Positions 25,601 to 35,192 of a stretch of 64,000 nt of DNA are shown piece by piece. The notes under the pieces are model-generated. The model was not told the origin of the DNA. It saw only the letters and a list, made by a program, of their open reading frames with translations, and made no database searches. The stretch covers positions 64,500 to 128,499 of the forward strand of contig NMRA01000659.1 of the NCBI GenBank assembly GCA_002633005.1. The letters are read 5' to 3'. The position numbers and the translations under genes were made by a program. Origin of the DNA: Phoronis australis (taxonomy: Eukaryota; Phoronida; Phoronidae). Positions within the stretch are counted from its first letter, which is position 1; each line of letters begins with the position of its first letter.

Positions 25601-26076
25601 TGGCCTGTGGAGTTGATATAGAATTGTTGTAAGTTACAAAAAATTATTGCACAACTATGTCTCCATGGTAACATACCACACTGTAATGGCAGATTGATGA
25701 AATTGCTATCACACTTTGTTGGTCACGAATACCCTGAGAAATTGGGAAACCAATTTTGGACGCCCTATTTTTGAAATCGTGGATGAATTCCTGCATGTGT
25801 AATGCGTTAACTTATATTGTATTCAAGTCTGAAGTAGTGCACTGCGGTGTGTGGGTTTGTATTTATCGTTCGTTCAGTGTTTAATATTGTGTGTGCAATA
25901 TAAATGTTTTTTCATTAAAACTTACTTCGTCCATGGAATCTTTCCAGCTCTCCTCTCAGCTCCAGCAGAGCAGTGAATACTGGTCAGAGAAAGTTCGTGA
26001 TTTGTCTACTCAGCTTGACAGGGCCAAGTCTACGTCTCCGCCGTCCAAGTCGTTGTCCCCTTGTCGCCCAAGGTGA
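3704..26076 (+). CDS. Long coiled-coil protein gene (about 19 coding exons, about 2,070 residues)
   Basis: The gene-level span runs from the ATG at 3704 to the TGA at 26074-26076. All exons listed below join in frame with GT-AG borders if only one copy of the 12.5-15.5 kb exon pair is used. The product is nearly continuous heptad coiled coil, with no catalytic domain, signal peptide or membrane segment visible. It ends in a Ser/Pro-rich tail (STSPPSKSLSPCRPR). Such proteins usually act as structural rods or scaffolds in the cytoskeleton, centrosome, cilium or sperm tail. I do not recognise the family securely; a PMFBP1-like or CCDC-type protein is possible but unverified. The start at 3704 is chosen because an in-frame TGA lies at 3653-3655. 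The N terminus MSRPSSPGKKK is basic and disordered, which suits a real start. The 4.8-kb intron at 19748-24541 is the largest. Confidence 0.75.
4052..4555 (+). repeat. Three tandem 168-bp coding repeats in the giant exon
   Basis: The units are 4052-4219, 4220-4387 and 4388-4555. Each encodes 56 residues beginning EN-x-ALK and containing QLK-E and HMMEHN-x-x-LKQRI. Units 2 and 3 are nearly identical in DNA; unit 1 is more diverged. The unit is exactly eight heptads, so duplication lengthens the rod without breaking the coiled-coil register. Confidence 0.9.
7879..7953 (+). CDS. Coiled-coil gene exon (25 codons)
   Basis: The acceptor is TTCCTCAG and the donor GTAGTT at 7954, phase 0 at both ends. 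It encodes AELSQSNLEDKVMQLQKC and onward, continuing the heptads of the giant exon. Confidence 0.8.
8448..8780 (+). CDS. Coiled-coil gene exon (111 codons)
   Basis: The acceptor is TTCATCAG and the donor GTAGTG at 8781, phase 0 at both ends. It contains an acidic helix (SKEDIEKIVEEFRDELRQL). A short break, NRSKWPASAYCKVHEV, interrupts the heptads and is the most linker-like stretch of the small exons. Confidence 0.8.
9080..9154 (+). CDS. Coiled-coil gene exon (25 codons)
   Basis: The acceptor is TTTTGTCAG and the donor GTAAGA at 9155, phase 0. It encodes LTTVEGEYEADQNMMRCK and onward. Confidence 0.75.
9775..9846 (+). CDS. Coiled-coil gene exon (24 codons)
   Basis: The acceptor is TTCTAATAG and the donor GTAGTA at 9847, phase 0. 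It encodes LETKNTEIDSLRLEIHSHRH and ends KEDK. Confidence 0.7.
10123..10218 (+). CDS. Coiled-coil gene exon (32 codons)
   Basis: The acceptor is AACTGTAG. The donor is the weak GTTGGA at 10219; phase 0. It encodes LEELNKIKIDRVDQLEKEWY and ends in SSLLSNQ. Confidence 0.7.
10687..10854 (+). CDS. Coiled-coil gene exon, exactly 168 nt (56 codons)
   Basis: The acceptor is GTCTTGCAG and the donor GTAAGG at 10855, phase 0. It encodes VKDRETTIDSLRQEIDSLHQ and onward. It is the first of five consecutive exons whose lengths run 168-84-168-84-168 nt. Confidence 0.85.
10863..11029 (+). repeat. 37-bp minisatellite just inside an intron
   Basis: AGACCTACATGTGGT recurs at 10881, 10918, 10955 and 10992 with a period of exactly 37 bp; partial units flank it. 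The array starts about 8 bp after the splice donor at 10855. Confidence 0.9.
11168..11251 (+). CDS. Coiled-coil gene exon, exactly 84 nt (28 codons)
   Basis: The acceptor is CTGTTGCAG and the donor GTATAA at 11252, phase 0. It encodes VSRYEETLTQLQGELEQSQD and onward. Confidence 0.8.
11443..11610 (+). CDS. Coiled-coil gene exon, exactly 168 nt (56 codons)
   Basis: The acceptor is TGTCTTAG and the donor GTACGA at 11611, phase 0. It encodes LMEQEKANQELKVQLTTVQG and onward. Confidence 0.8.
12052..12135 (+). CDS. Coiled-coil gene exon, exactly 84 nt (28 codons)
   Basis: The acceptor is CCACGCAG and the donor is the weak GTTGGT at 12136, phase 0. It encodes VALHEDKMRRLRQELRKVQE and ends in EEE. 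Confidence 0.75.
12504..12671 (+). CDS. Coiled-coil gene exon, 168 nt, first copy
   Basis: The acceptor is TGTTCCAG and the donor GTATAC at 12672, phase 0. It encodes LQAYEARYRGLMGDLKSAEE and ends in KANE. Its twin is at 14310-14477; the differences I see between them are five synonymous changes. Confidence 0.8.
13444..13616 (+). CDS. Coiled-coil gene exon, 173 nt, first copy
   Basis: The acceptor is TTCTCCAG and the donor GTGAGT at 13617. It starts in phase 0 and ends two bases into a codon. It encodes VESLLKDGEVMKQKYESATE and ends in SWVEET. Its identical twin is at 15290-15462. Confidence 0.8.
14310..14477 (+). CDS. Coiled-coil gene exon, 168 nt, second copy
   Basis: It encodes the same protein as 12504-12671, with five silent differences (for example GCTA to GCTT and TCG to TCT). 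The donor is GTATGC at 14478. It is either the other allele placed in tandem by the assembly, or one of two mutually exclusive cassettes. Confidence 0.6.
15290..15462 (+). CDS. Coiled-coil gene exon, 173 nt, second copy
   Basis: Identical to 13444-13616, with the same acceptor and donor. It joins in frame to the exon at 16334 (AA plus A gives Lys). Confidence 0.7.
16334..16408 (+). CDS. Coiled-coil gene exon (75 nt)
   Basis: The acceptor is TCTTCTAG and the donor GTGAGT at 16409. It starts at codon position 3 and ends two bases into a codon. It encodes QTNERLGFKIREQSKAIVQL and ends TAEK. Confidence 0.8.
17009..17173 (+). CDS. Coiled-coil gene exon (165 nt)
   Basis: The acceptor is CATTGCAG and the donor GTGAGT at 17174, with the same phases as the previous exon. 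It encodes HMAEQVDTMSKAKSELEIEL and onward, ending in RKRLEEH. Confidence 0.85.
18508..18610 (+). CDS. Coiled-coil gene exon (103 nt)
   Basis: The acceptor is GTCTTCAG and the donor GTAGGC at 18611. One base completes a Glu codon, after which phase 0 is restored. It encodes ADHEQEVNTKLATIEDLHQR and onward. Confidence 0.8.
19049..19231 (+). CDS. Coiled-coil gene exon (61 codons)
   Basis: The acceptor is GCTCACAG and the donor GTGAGT at 19232, phase 0. It encodes LTALQKENMRFRGDMEREIA and onward. The coiled coil ends near the last third, passing into a Ser/Thr/Pro segment (LPSDATSATSPAYRG). Confidence 0.85.
19682..19747 (+). CDS. Coiled-coil gene exon (22 codons)
   Basis: The acceptor is CATTGTAG and the donor GTGCGT at 19748, phase 0. 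It encodes RGAESLVDSAYMSVRSARKY and ends ER. It is a non-coiled, Ser/Arg-containing linker. Confidence 0.7.
19748..24541 (+). other. 4.8-kb intron
   Basis: I see no coding exon in this stretch. The open frame at 23122-23613 is one of three overlapping frames with no recognisable domain. The only structured element is a three-copy 23-bp direct repeat at 21424-21492. Confidence 0.6.
21424..21492 (+). repeat. Three perfect tandem copies of a 23-bp unit
   Basis: AAAAGTGGGTGTGTTATAAT followed by GCC is repeated at 21424, 21447 and 21470 without a mismatch, inside the large intron. The lack of divergence suggests a recent expansion. Confidence 0.9.
24542..24613 (+). CDS. Coiled-coil gene exon (24 codons)
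   Basis: The acceptor is ATACTTGCAG and the donor GTAAGC at 24614, phase 0. It encodes ARPTEEVTDPQAMDKTYWIN and ends RVGE. It carries the first half of an 18-residue tandem repeat that crosses the next splice site. Confidence 0.8.
25948..26076 (+). CDS. Terminal coding exon of the coiled-coil gene
   Basis: The acceptor is CTTTCCAG, phase 0. It encodes LSSQLQQSSEYWSEKVRDLS and onward, ending SLSPCRPR and TGA at 26074-26076. The last codons overlap a possible donor (CCCAAG|GTGACC at 26073), so a further 3' exon cannot be excluded. The Ser/Pro-rich end is a natural terminus. Confidence 0.75.
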   Translation, partial: LSSQLQQSSEYWSEKVRDLSTQLDRAKSTSPPSKSLSPCRPR

Positions 26077-26720
26077 CCCTGCCCCTAGTTGATAGGGGTG
26101 GGTTTGTTGACAGGGTCGCCAGAATGGCTGTGAATTATGCAGGGGTGATTGTAGGAGTTTAAACTTCAAAATGTCGAGTGTAGAGGAAATGGTAACTTCC
26201 AGGTCGTAGTCCTATAAAGGTCAAGTGACCTTGTCAAATTAGTTTACCACTTGTTTTCATTGTATTCTGTTCTTTGAACTTGAACGGGGTACAGCACTTC
26301 AGTAGTATAAAACATTTTTACAAATTTGTCTGGTTTGACCAAAGTTGTAAAATTTGCAAAAGACATGTGGAGAAAATTATTAAAGTTTTTCTGAAATTTA
26401 GCCAATTCTCAGTATCCGGACTTTTTGTGCAAAACGGTGGCACATTTTTCTCTTTGTTTTCATAAGGTTGTGTAGTTTTAGCTGACCTACTGGGATTCTG
26501 TTAATTTGTATGTTGGCGTGTTCTTTGCATCAGTCTGGTTTATTTATGGGAGAAACTGCATTTTATACTATGTGAAGGTGCTAAGTTCTTACGTAGAAGT
26601 TAAAAGTTTGAAGCAGATTTTCTGAGATTCTCTTTGTATACTTTGTATCTTGTTTTGCTGTACTACTTTCGGGACAAAAGTTTTGAGTTGTAGACAATAA
26701 AGAGCATGAAAAGATATCAT
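26077..26720 (+). other. Probable 3' UTR
   Basis: AT-rich and non-coding after the stop. AATAAA hexamers lie at 26696-26701 and 26894-26899 and are candidate poly(A) signals. Confidence 0.45.
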
Positions 26721-26901
26721 CCTAATTATTCCATTTACAGTAAATATTCTTCAGTTTGGGACTGGATGTGGAAGGCAAGGGAAATTGTTTGTCTAATTTC
26801 ACAACAAATTATTGACAACATTTCATGGAATTTTACTGGTTACTGTTACCAAAATTTAGTGGTTTTAGCTTTTGCAGCGGTATGTATCTGAAAAATAAAA
26901 G

Positions 26902-29900
26902 ACTGAAATTTTAGCAAATATTTTTCCCCATATTGAAGAATTTTTACTTGATTTTACAACATTCTGTGGTTGGGTTCTTTTGATTATTTAGCATTTCTCG
27001 TTGCTAACTTGTTTTGTGTGATCCATGTTTGATGTTTTGGCATCAAAATTCCTCAACTTAAAGTAGACTACTTTGTTTCAGTCAAGTTAAATTATGGTTT
27101 GTAGTAAAGAAGTTTTGCGTGACTTTACAAAGATTTGGGTTTATTTCCACTGGGACAAGTTCTTTTTAGACTCCTGTGCAGGAGTGTGGTGCTTTTGTTG
27201 AATATTTATTACTTACGTGCAATAGCCACTTACAGAAGTCCCACATTTTGTGAACCAGTTTTCTCCACTCAATAGCAGGCACCAAACTGGTTCTCAAAGT
27301 CTGGAAAACCTGTGAGTAACTATTGCCTATCTGTTTGGTAGTGCGTAAATTAAATACAAGTTGTGTTTGAATGTATGATGATATTAACTATTGGATGAAA
27401 ATTAATCAATATAGGATGAAAAGAGCATTTTACCCTGCTTGAAAGCATTCATTTTTCTCAATACCATGGACCCTTCACAAATTTTGAGAAAATAAATCTA
27501 TTTCTGTTGTTGGAAATTTTCAGTTGTTTAACTAGATTCTTCCAAACCAAAATGTGATCCAGTATAATAAACCATTATTCAGACTGAAAGTGTGCGAGAG
27601 TTGTCTTCCCATGTATTTTTGTTTGTGTCCATTAATTTGTAATGTCCCTGGAGCAGGGTACCTGACCAACCTAGTTTACATGCTCATGAACACGGCCTGC
27701 AGACCTGTAAACTCAGCTTCCTTGGTCTCAGAAACTCCCCTGCTCAAACAAAACAGGACTCACACACCCAAAAGACATGGCTGTCTGAATCACATGACTT
27801 AGAAAAGAGTCCATGTGCCATGTTAACAGGTGTGAGAACCATTTTGTGGTACAGCAGCGGTGCTTTTGATTGCCTTGCTTTGCGAGTATTGGGTCATGTT
27901 TATGAGTCAGCGAAGGGAGTTTGCAGGTATATTAGACCAGTTGTTCTCATAGCCTTTGGATGTGATGCATTCCTGTGTGCTTTTGTGTACTTGTGTATCT
28001 TAAAACTGTTTGCATTTTGTGTGAGACTGCTCCAGCTGGTTGATCATCGGAGCTGGAACATTTGTTTCCTGCAGAGTTTAGATCAGATTGAAAATCTCAA
28101 GAACGTTGTACCAAAAATTACCAGAATTGCCCACCTTCCATTTTCAAATCCCTCTGAAATCGTGGTTTCTCGGAATTTTTTAAAACATTTTCTGCTGGTA
28201 GCTACAATTATACAGAAACTGAAATGATGACAAACCATTCCTTTGTCTCTACTTATTGTTTATGAAGAAAATGAAGTAAAATTAACCTTTTCCTCCGTAT
28301 TGTGTTCTAAATTGGTGAGGTTTTACTGTCTGTTTTCCTTGACTGAAACTGCCCCCTGTACTCTCAGGACTTTTTTACATGTTTGCTTTTTTCACTTCTA
28401 TTTTAGTTGATATTTATTTATACATATGTCTTGCGAGTTTTGTACAGGTATTTCACAGGATCCTATGTAGCAATCTTCACTTTCTGTGTTTTGTGTAACA
28501 GTGGGACTTGCCCAGTATAACCATTTCAAGTACTAGTTCTGTTGCTGTCGTACAGTAGGTTTCATGGTTGTGTCAATTTGTTGGTGCCTCTGATTATTCA
28601 GTCGCAGATTCACGAAGTACCTCATGCGTTCATATACCTCCCACCTCTTCTGTCTTCACTTCCGCTGTCGCGGCTAGGAGACCAGTTAATGTACGCAACT
28701 TTTCTCCGTGGTCTTTGAGATGAGATTGTTTTGTTCGGTGTCGAATCTTCTCCAAAATCAGGAGACACGCGAACAAGTAGAAAGGTCTTTATATGCAAAG
28801 GCTTTTTTTAAACCGTTTATCTGAATATAAGCTGCAGAAGCATGATAAACGTTGTCTGGGCCTTCCTGGTTTGCCATGTTATTTTCTCGTCTTAAAAATA
28901 TAACGCTTGTATTTCAGTGGCCTCGAAATAAAACTTAATTTATTACTTCGTTGTTTTTACTTTCTTGATGTTTGACCTTTGACCTCTGGCGTAGAGAGCC
29001 AGTGCCGGAAATCCCGGATCAACACTGACACCTAGCTCACTTCTCCAGAACCACCTGTCGAACCCCCACCCCCCCACATTCGCACGTGCTCACGGCATTT
29101 TTATGTAGACGCAGACGATGTTACGGCCACAAATCGCCAACAATTCATGGAGATGATCACCAGTTCTGTCTTGGTCTGGTTTGTCTGTGATTTAAATTTT
29201 CTTAGTGACCGTTTAGGAACGGGGTCCTTATGGTATAATCAGTTGCCTTTCTTTTCCTGTTTTTGGGAAATCGTACAACCGTTAATGTAAGTTATCGTAT
29301 GATGATCAGCAGCGACTGTCGGCCACATTTCCAATTACAGTCGAATAATATACGTTCTTTCAAAGAGTATTTAGGCAGCACATATTTCAATCGATCTATT
29401 TCTTTAATAAAGGCCATAGGCCTAGGCCCACTGTACAAAGGAACAACATTTAACATACTTAAGAGTGCCGCAGCAAGTAATCACGGAGTCGAAAAGCAGG
29501 AAATACAGGACCCACCCTTGGAGAGGTGGACTGGGGCAAGTGACTCTTTCCACCCTTTGCATGGAAATCTATCTGGGAGTCGGGGAAATGGAAAAACATA
29601 TTGGCCATCATGAAAACCTGAGTTGATGCGAACCACAGCAGCACCAAGACCAGAGCTTAATCAAATAAAAACGAGAGAATGTTCCAAACAACAAAACTAC
29701 TGACCATGGATTGGAAAGAAAGAACATTCGGAAAACCACTGTGTGAATTACACAAAGAAATGGGCCCCCTGTTCTCGATTGTTTTATTGCGATAAAAGTA
29801 TTCGGTACTTTTCCCCAATGAGTTTAATTAACACGTTATTAGGAAAGTATTACAATAAATAGCGAGGTCCGTACGAACTCGCTCTTCTCTGTGTTGATCC

Positions 29901-30261
29901 GAGTGTCAGGAGCATGAATTTTGATGATAGTGTGCAGTGCACATGCTCAACCAGGTGCTCAAAAGTGCATGTACTGGTAATTGCAAACAACAATTCTTGC
30001 AATTTTGGAGTGCCAAATTTAACTCGTAAACCGTTACAGTTTACCACTGGAATAAACCAGAATTCACGTTGTCAGTCCCCACTACTAACACTCTGGTACA
30101 CATTTCCAACATGCGTTTTCGAAACAACCCGTTAGGCAGTACACCAAGGAACCGCACTTTTAAATTGTATTCTTTTAATGCAAGACACTAATAGAGTGGA
30201 CTCTCCCGAACCGTGAATCGAACCGTCATGTGAATCTTGGCCTTAGGAGGTCATTTTGCGT
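26902..30261. other. Non-coding stretch
   Basis: Apart from the hairpin at 27651-27745 I see no gene. The open frames at 27820-28227 and 29263-29613 lack recognisable motifs and splice support. A C-rich run lies near 29060-29077. Confidence 0.5.
27651..27745. repeat. 95-nt imperfect hairpin
   Basis: Three successive paired blocks share one centre: GAGCAGGG (27651-27658) with CCCTGCTC (27738-27745), GACCAA (27664-27669) with TTGGTC (27722-27727), and AGTTTACA (27673-27680) with TGTAAACT (27706-27713). A 25-nt loop remains. It could be a decayed MITE or a hairpin RNA; the internal loops are asymmetric. Confidence 0.5.
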
Positions 30262-30269
30262 GCGGAAAT

Positions 30270-30417
30270 CAGTGCTGTAGTGTGGCGTAGGCGCAACCAA
30301 CCACCTTTTGGTATTTGAACGTAGCGCCTACGCAACGTAAGTTAGGTTCAGTGTTCAAGGTGATACGATGGGCTTTGGGCGCCTATACTTACCTCTTACT
30401 TCACCACTACAGCACTG
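30270..30417. mobile_element. Non-autonomous hAT-type MITE, 148 bp
   Basis: Perfect 13-bp terminal inverted repeats, CAGTGCTGTAGTG (30270-30282) and CACTACAGCACTG (30405-30417), are flanked by a perfect 8-bp duplication GCGGAAAT (30262-30269 and 30418-30425). A second inverted pair lies inside, GCGTAGGCGC near 30285 and GCGCCTACGC near 30326. An 8-bp target duplication and CAGTG-type ends are characteristic of hAT elements. It is far too short to encode a transposase. Confidence 0.9.
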
Positions 30418-31329
30418 GCGGAAATAAATAACCAAATTAGAAGAAGTGTGACAAAGTATGAAAAACAGTCAAAGAGTGACTTTCAAATAAGAGTTTCCAC
30501 ATTCAAAAAATGCGAAGACTATTGTTCACTTTTGTTGTTATTTTTGCCGCATGGTGGATATTTTTCGCGTGCTATTCTGTGTAAATGAAAGTAATATTAA
30601 TTAAGATGATGAACGACTCACAAGACCGTCATCAAGGACGTCGGAGTGATTAGTATCGCACCGTAATACTTTAAGAGCCTTTCTTACCAAATAGGCTCAG
30701 TTCATGTACGCACTTGTTCACGAAGCAGGATTGCCGTGAATTTTTTCATGTAGGTTTTGCAACCAAGCATTTCAATGAATTACATCATTACATGCACGAC
30801 AATTGATTTTATGAGAGCTCAATTAATTTTTTATTGAGTAAATCGCTGGTACTATGTACATACATGGGACAACGCAAGATAAAGCAACAAAAAAGGCGTT
30901 GAAATGTCCATGCGTGTGGTCTTTCAGAAATAAAACTTCTTAGCAACAAGAAGAAAACATTAGGCCCTGTACGTCGCGCACTATGAAATAAATCGATGTA
31001 ACAAATACATTGGTCTCTCAAGAGCCTAGTGTCAAGATAGATGCTTGCGTACAGTTTAAAGCTGGCAAAAGAGACACGGACTCATCAAATTGAAACATAT
31101 TCGAAGGAGTTTTCTGACACAAAAAACAAAGCGATTTTTAAGAAGATTTTACTACCAGCTTTTTATACTATAGCTTACGACTTTCACAACATAATGCTGC
31201 GCCAATACTGGAGGTCCTTGGTATGCATACTCATTGTTCAACGATAATCAATGAAAGGCCAGAAGGCTCTGTTCTGCTCTCTATGTAAAACATTTGAAGT
31301 TAAAAATATAACTGGAGGAATAATATTAA

Positions 31330-31560
31330 TTGACTTCAGGGCCCGGGTTTTAGTCTTTGTACTTGAAATCGATTTCTTCTGACATTTTCCGTTCTTTGTG
31401 CAAACATATAGTATTTGTCCATTATTCATCTGTGCTCGGGTGCATCACAGTTTATGGGGATAACTGATTAAGCCTAGTTGGCACTTGATGACCCTAGCAT
31501 TAAAACTATGAATTGGAGTCTGGACTCGTAATCTCAAATTTATTCTTGAAATCTCGAATT
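31330..31560. repeat. Dispersed repeat, related to 41740-42045
   Basis: GACATTTTCCGTTC and the bases after it resemble 41825-41885 in direct orientation. The stretch 31480-31545 (GCACTTGATGACC... to ...ATCTCAAATTT) matches the reverse complement of about 41970-42040. The pairing suggests an element with long inverted ends, seen here as a decayed copy. Confidence 0.45.
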
Positions 31561-34500
31561 TTTACTCGAGTTTGTAGCTCCGAAATCTAGCGTCGTCGTG
31601 CAAAGTTCAGTGGACTAGACTCATCTGCGTCTGCAAAATATAGTCTCTTACCTTGAGTTCGCACTAGAGTAAAACGGGAAGTGTCATGAATTATTTGTGG
31701 TTCAATTTCGAGTACTGACACAGATTAGACCCTCGGCCGGACCCAGGACAACAGACCCTGGTCCCATAGTCTGCATGCTTGTAAAGTAAGGTGCAACGAA
31801 GTTGGGAGTTAGTTAACTTTGTGTGGTGGAAATTGCAATGCTATTTCAAACATTCAGGTTTTAAGTACCTGTGAAATTGTAACTCGGGCTTTGATTCTTG
31901 AAATGCTTTTCAGGTATTCAAGAAATTGACCTCAAGTTAAAAAGACAACCAACACGCTTTCCGTCAAGAAAAACAACTTCTGATTTAAATTATTTAATTA
32001 TTTCAGGACTTCGAAGGATTTCTTTAGTGCGTCATCAGTAAAACTTGAACTACCACTTGGCTTGTCACGGCTTGTCATTTTATGCGCCGAGCACTGTCTC
32101 CTTGAATCATAACGATCTGCCAGTTATTGGAATCCCATAAACCACTTCTTATCAGACAAGGGAACTAGTCGAGACCATTTTTTAGTGGCAAGTTCGTTTC
32201 TTGGACGTACAGGACGGGGTTTACAGCCGTTTTATCAAAAATAGTCTGGTTAGAATAATTGCTAAAGCGAAAGTTCAATTTTTATCGACGACAGGGTTAC
32301 TGCGCCAATATTGGAAGCTGTACTTATAATTGGAATTAGACGCATGTTCTGTATCTGTCCTGAACCATGAGAACTAAGCCATTCTTTCTTTAACAACCGA
32401 TAGCCGGCCGCTGTTCAATAGATCCCGACACAGCTCGATGCGATCTCCGCAGAGACATTTGGCCATTAAGATTTTTAACTTTGCCCGATGGTGCGATGTG
32501 ATCATTTTTAGTCTCAAACTCGTAGGGTTGGTAGCTTTATATAAAAGTGTGACCTACACCAAAGAAAAAAAAAGCTAAACGCTATCCCGGATATTCTTTG
32601 TGTTACGCCTTTAAACTTTAGTTGTAAAAACAGCTACAGTGAAGCATTTGTCATTTAGGAACTCATGTTTGCGACAAATAAATGACAGGATGACAGATGA
32701 ACGCACCGTCTTTACATCAATATTTGTGTGGGACATTGAAGGCCTATTAGTACATATCACAATTAACTCGACTACATCCCAGTGATCGATCATTAGTTGA
32801 CAGGTTGGTCTTGTATAATTTTTATTGCTCATAAGTACTATTCTTTACATAATTTAAAACAATGCCTTCAAAGCCCGATTTTTGGTACGGTAGAGCTCAT
32901 ATACCGACTAAATTCGCATCGAAATATGTCATACAGGACAGTCGGAGTATGTGGACGCGAGTGGCCTGAATGAAAGTCGTAAGCTATAGTATAACGCAAA
33001 AATCAGAGGGATAGATGGACCAAAGCTTCATATTCATGATAGACAAATCGCCTTAGACATGAACGCGACAACTCCCCGACAATCGAGATTTGCACTACCA
33101 TGACGTGGGAAGGAGTGTGGGCTAAACCCATCCAATCATGACTGGATTGCAGCGCACCTACTAAACAGGGACGTAAGATGCGGAGAGCCAGGAGGCTACA
33201 TGTATGTGCCCATACCTTTGCGGCGACCACCCTAGGCGCAGGGGAGAGGATAGGAGTTGTCGAGAAAATAAAGACACAAAGAAACTTGCAAAATAGAAAA
33301 AATGAATAGATGTCAACTATCAGTGCTTGCTTTACCCTTTTTGGGCCCTGGATAGGACATTTTTTATTAGAGGGCCTCCGTTTTACTCACTTGAAAAGGT
33401 GCTATAATTCTTACATAATTCAAAAAAGTCCGAGAAACTTATAGTGCATTGATTTTCCAGAGCAAATGGATTCAAAATTTTAAATTCATGCAAAAAGACA
33501 ATTTTTAGGAAATGCAAGACTGTATTTCTCCAGAGACGTCCTCTCTGGCAAGAGGTAATGGAGTCGTCTGTAGCAATTTTTTATATTTTATTTTTGAAAC
33601 TGGATATTCCGATACTAATCCTAGCTCGTGGAGGGTGCGCTGCTCATGGCGTTCATAGTTACATCTTCCGGTTTTTCTTGTGACCACCCTTCATGCGTTG
33701 GGGGATTAAGATCACTCAGATAAGCAGACTATTGGGTTTCGCCACAAGTCTTCGGCAAGTTGCACGATACCGGCGCAGATTGTTACATATCAACAAGGGA
33801 ACAGCAGCTACAATGTGCATTATCTCCCATGTCTTCTGTTGTAGCGGATATCGCTGCCACTCATCTCTTCAATTCTTTTGTCTCCAAACAAAAGAAACTG
33901 GTCATAAAAGTCCGAGCCGTGTAGCAATTAAGTGGTTACAACCAGAGTAAGAAGCAATCATAGTCGCCGGTTGGAAAATGAGATGTAGCGCCTAATATCA
34001 CTGAGGGGGACCAAGATCGGAATCAAATATCTCTCATGTCCTACTTTTGTGAACAAGTACAACCTTGTTATACTAAGGCTGTATGTAGCCCTGTTTATCT
34101 GACTGAAAAACTAAAATTAGGCCGTTTGTTATCATAGCTTCGCTCTCGTAATATTTCTTGCCGTGAAAGGATTATATTGCCGTTACTAACAAGGACATCA
34201 AAACCAACAACGGTGCAACAAAACGCTTCAGAATTTACTGGGGTTGGCTAAACCTGAAATTGCAGATTCGAAAATGTTGCACGTAAGCTTTGCGTACCGG
34301 CTCATCCCGCAATAATTCTACATAGGGTAAGCGTGGTAATGTGTCTAAATCAGAAAGCCCTTTGGTTAAGAACTCAACACAGAGAGCTAAACAGGAGTGA
34401 AGTGCAGATTTGAGGAAGGTGACCCGATGCTGGAAGGAAGGTGACCCGATGCTCTAGTGGAAGGAAGCAGATTCGATGGAATCAACGGTCACTGTTCTTC

Positions 34501-35180
34501 CATTTTTAAAGTGATGGGGCATTTATATAGTAGTATTTGGGATCCACTCACAGTCGTCACGCGCAAATTGCCCTTTGAACTTCCATTTTCGTTTATTTAA
34601 TTTTACCCGCTTACGTCAACTCTTACGTCATAGTTATCATCACATTGCAACTGGCTAGTAAGTCGCGATTATCGTCAATCGACTTCGTTTTGTTTTCATT
34701 CACTGCACCAACACTTCCCGTTGAATTTCATTCGGTTTTATCACAAAATGTTAATTACACCCCAAAACATGAACTGAAACAATGGTTTCAAAGATCGGAC
34801 TCCATTGTGGGTTATAAAATTCTGCATACTGTAGCTCAATCCAAAAATCCTTTTGCTTCGGTGTTATAATGATGATACACTTGGCTCTCGATTTTGTCGG
34901 GTATTTTATTCTAAATGTTCGATTTCATGTTTCGATTTGACAACCAAAACACATTGCGCAAGTGATGAATGAGTATGCACTTTTCATATTGTACGGTTAT
35001 GCATTCTTAGAATACGCTCCCCGTTGAGAACTCAAGATAGCAACAAATTTATGCTGAATTGTTCTGTTTTACAGTCGACTGAGTTTGGCGACAAACTTGA
35101 CTCTTATCATCTATTTCATGACTTACGCTGGAGATTCAGTTACAAAAATAAAACTCCAAAGCATGGTTATCATCTAACAC
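31561..35180. other. Non-coding stretch
   Basis: I find no gene with domain or splice support. A short direct repeat, GGAAGGTGACCCGATGCT, occurs twice at about 34414 and 34434. Confidence 0.5.
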
Positions 35181-35192
35181 CCCGGCCAACCC

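Noticed and set aside
27820-28227. 135-residue open frame downstream of the gene
   Set aside because: Hydrophobic because of T-rich DNA; no domain, splice sites or signal organisation beyond chance.
26073-28940. A further 3' exon spliced from CCCAAG|GTGACC (26073) to the acceptor near 28918 (TATTTCAG)
   Set aside because: It is in frame for only about 20 codons and has an AATAAA nearby, but the TGA at 26074 and the 26.7-kb poly(A) signals are a simpler end; RNA evidence would decide.
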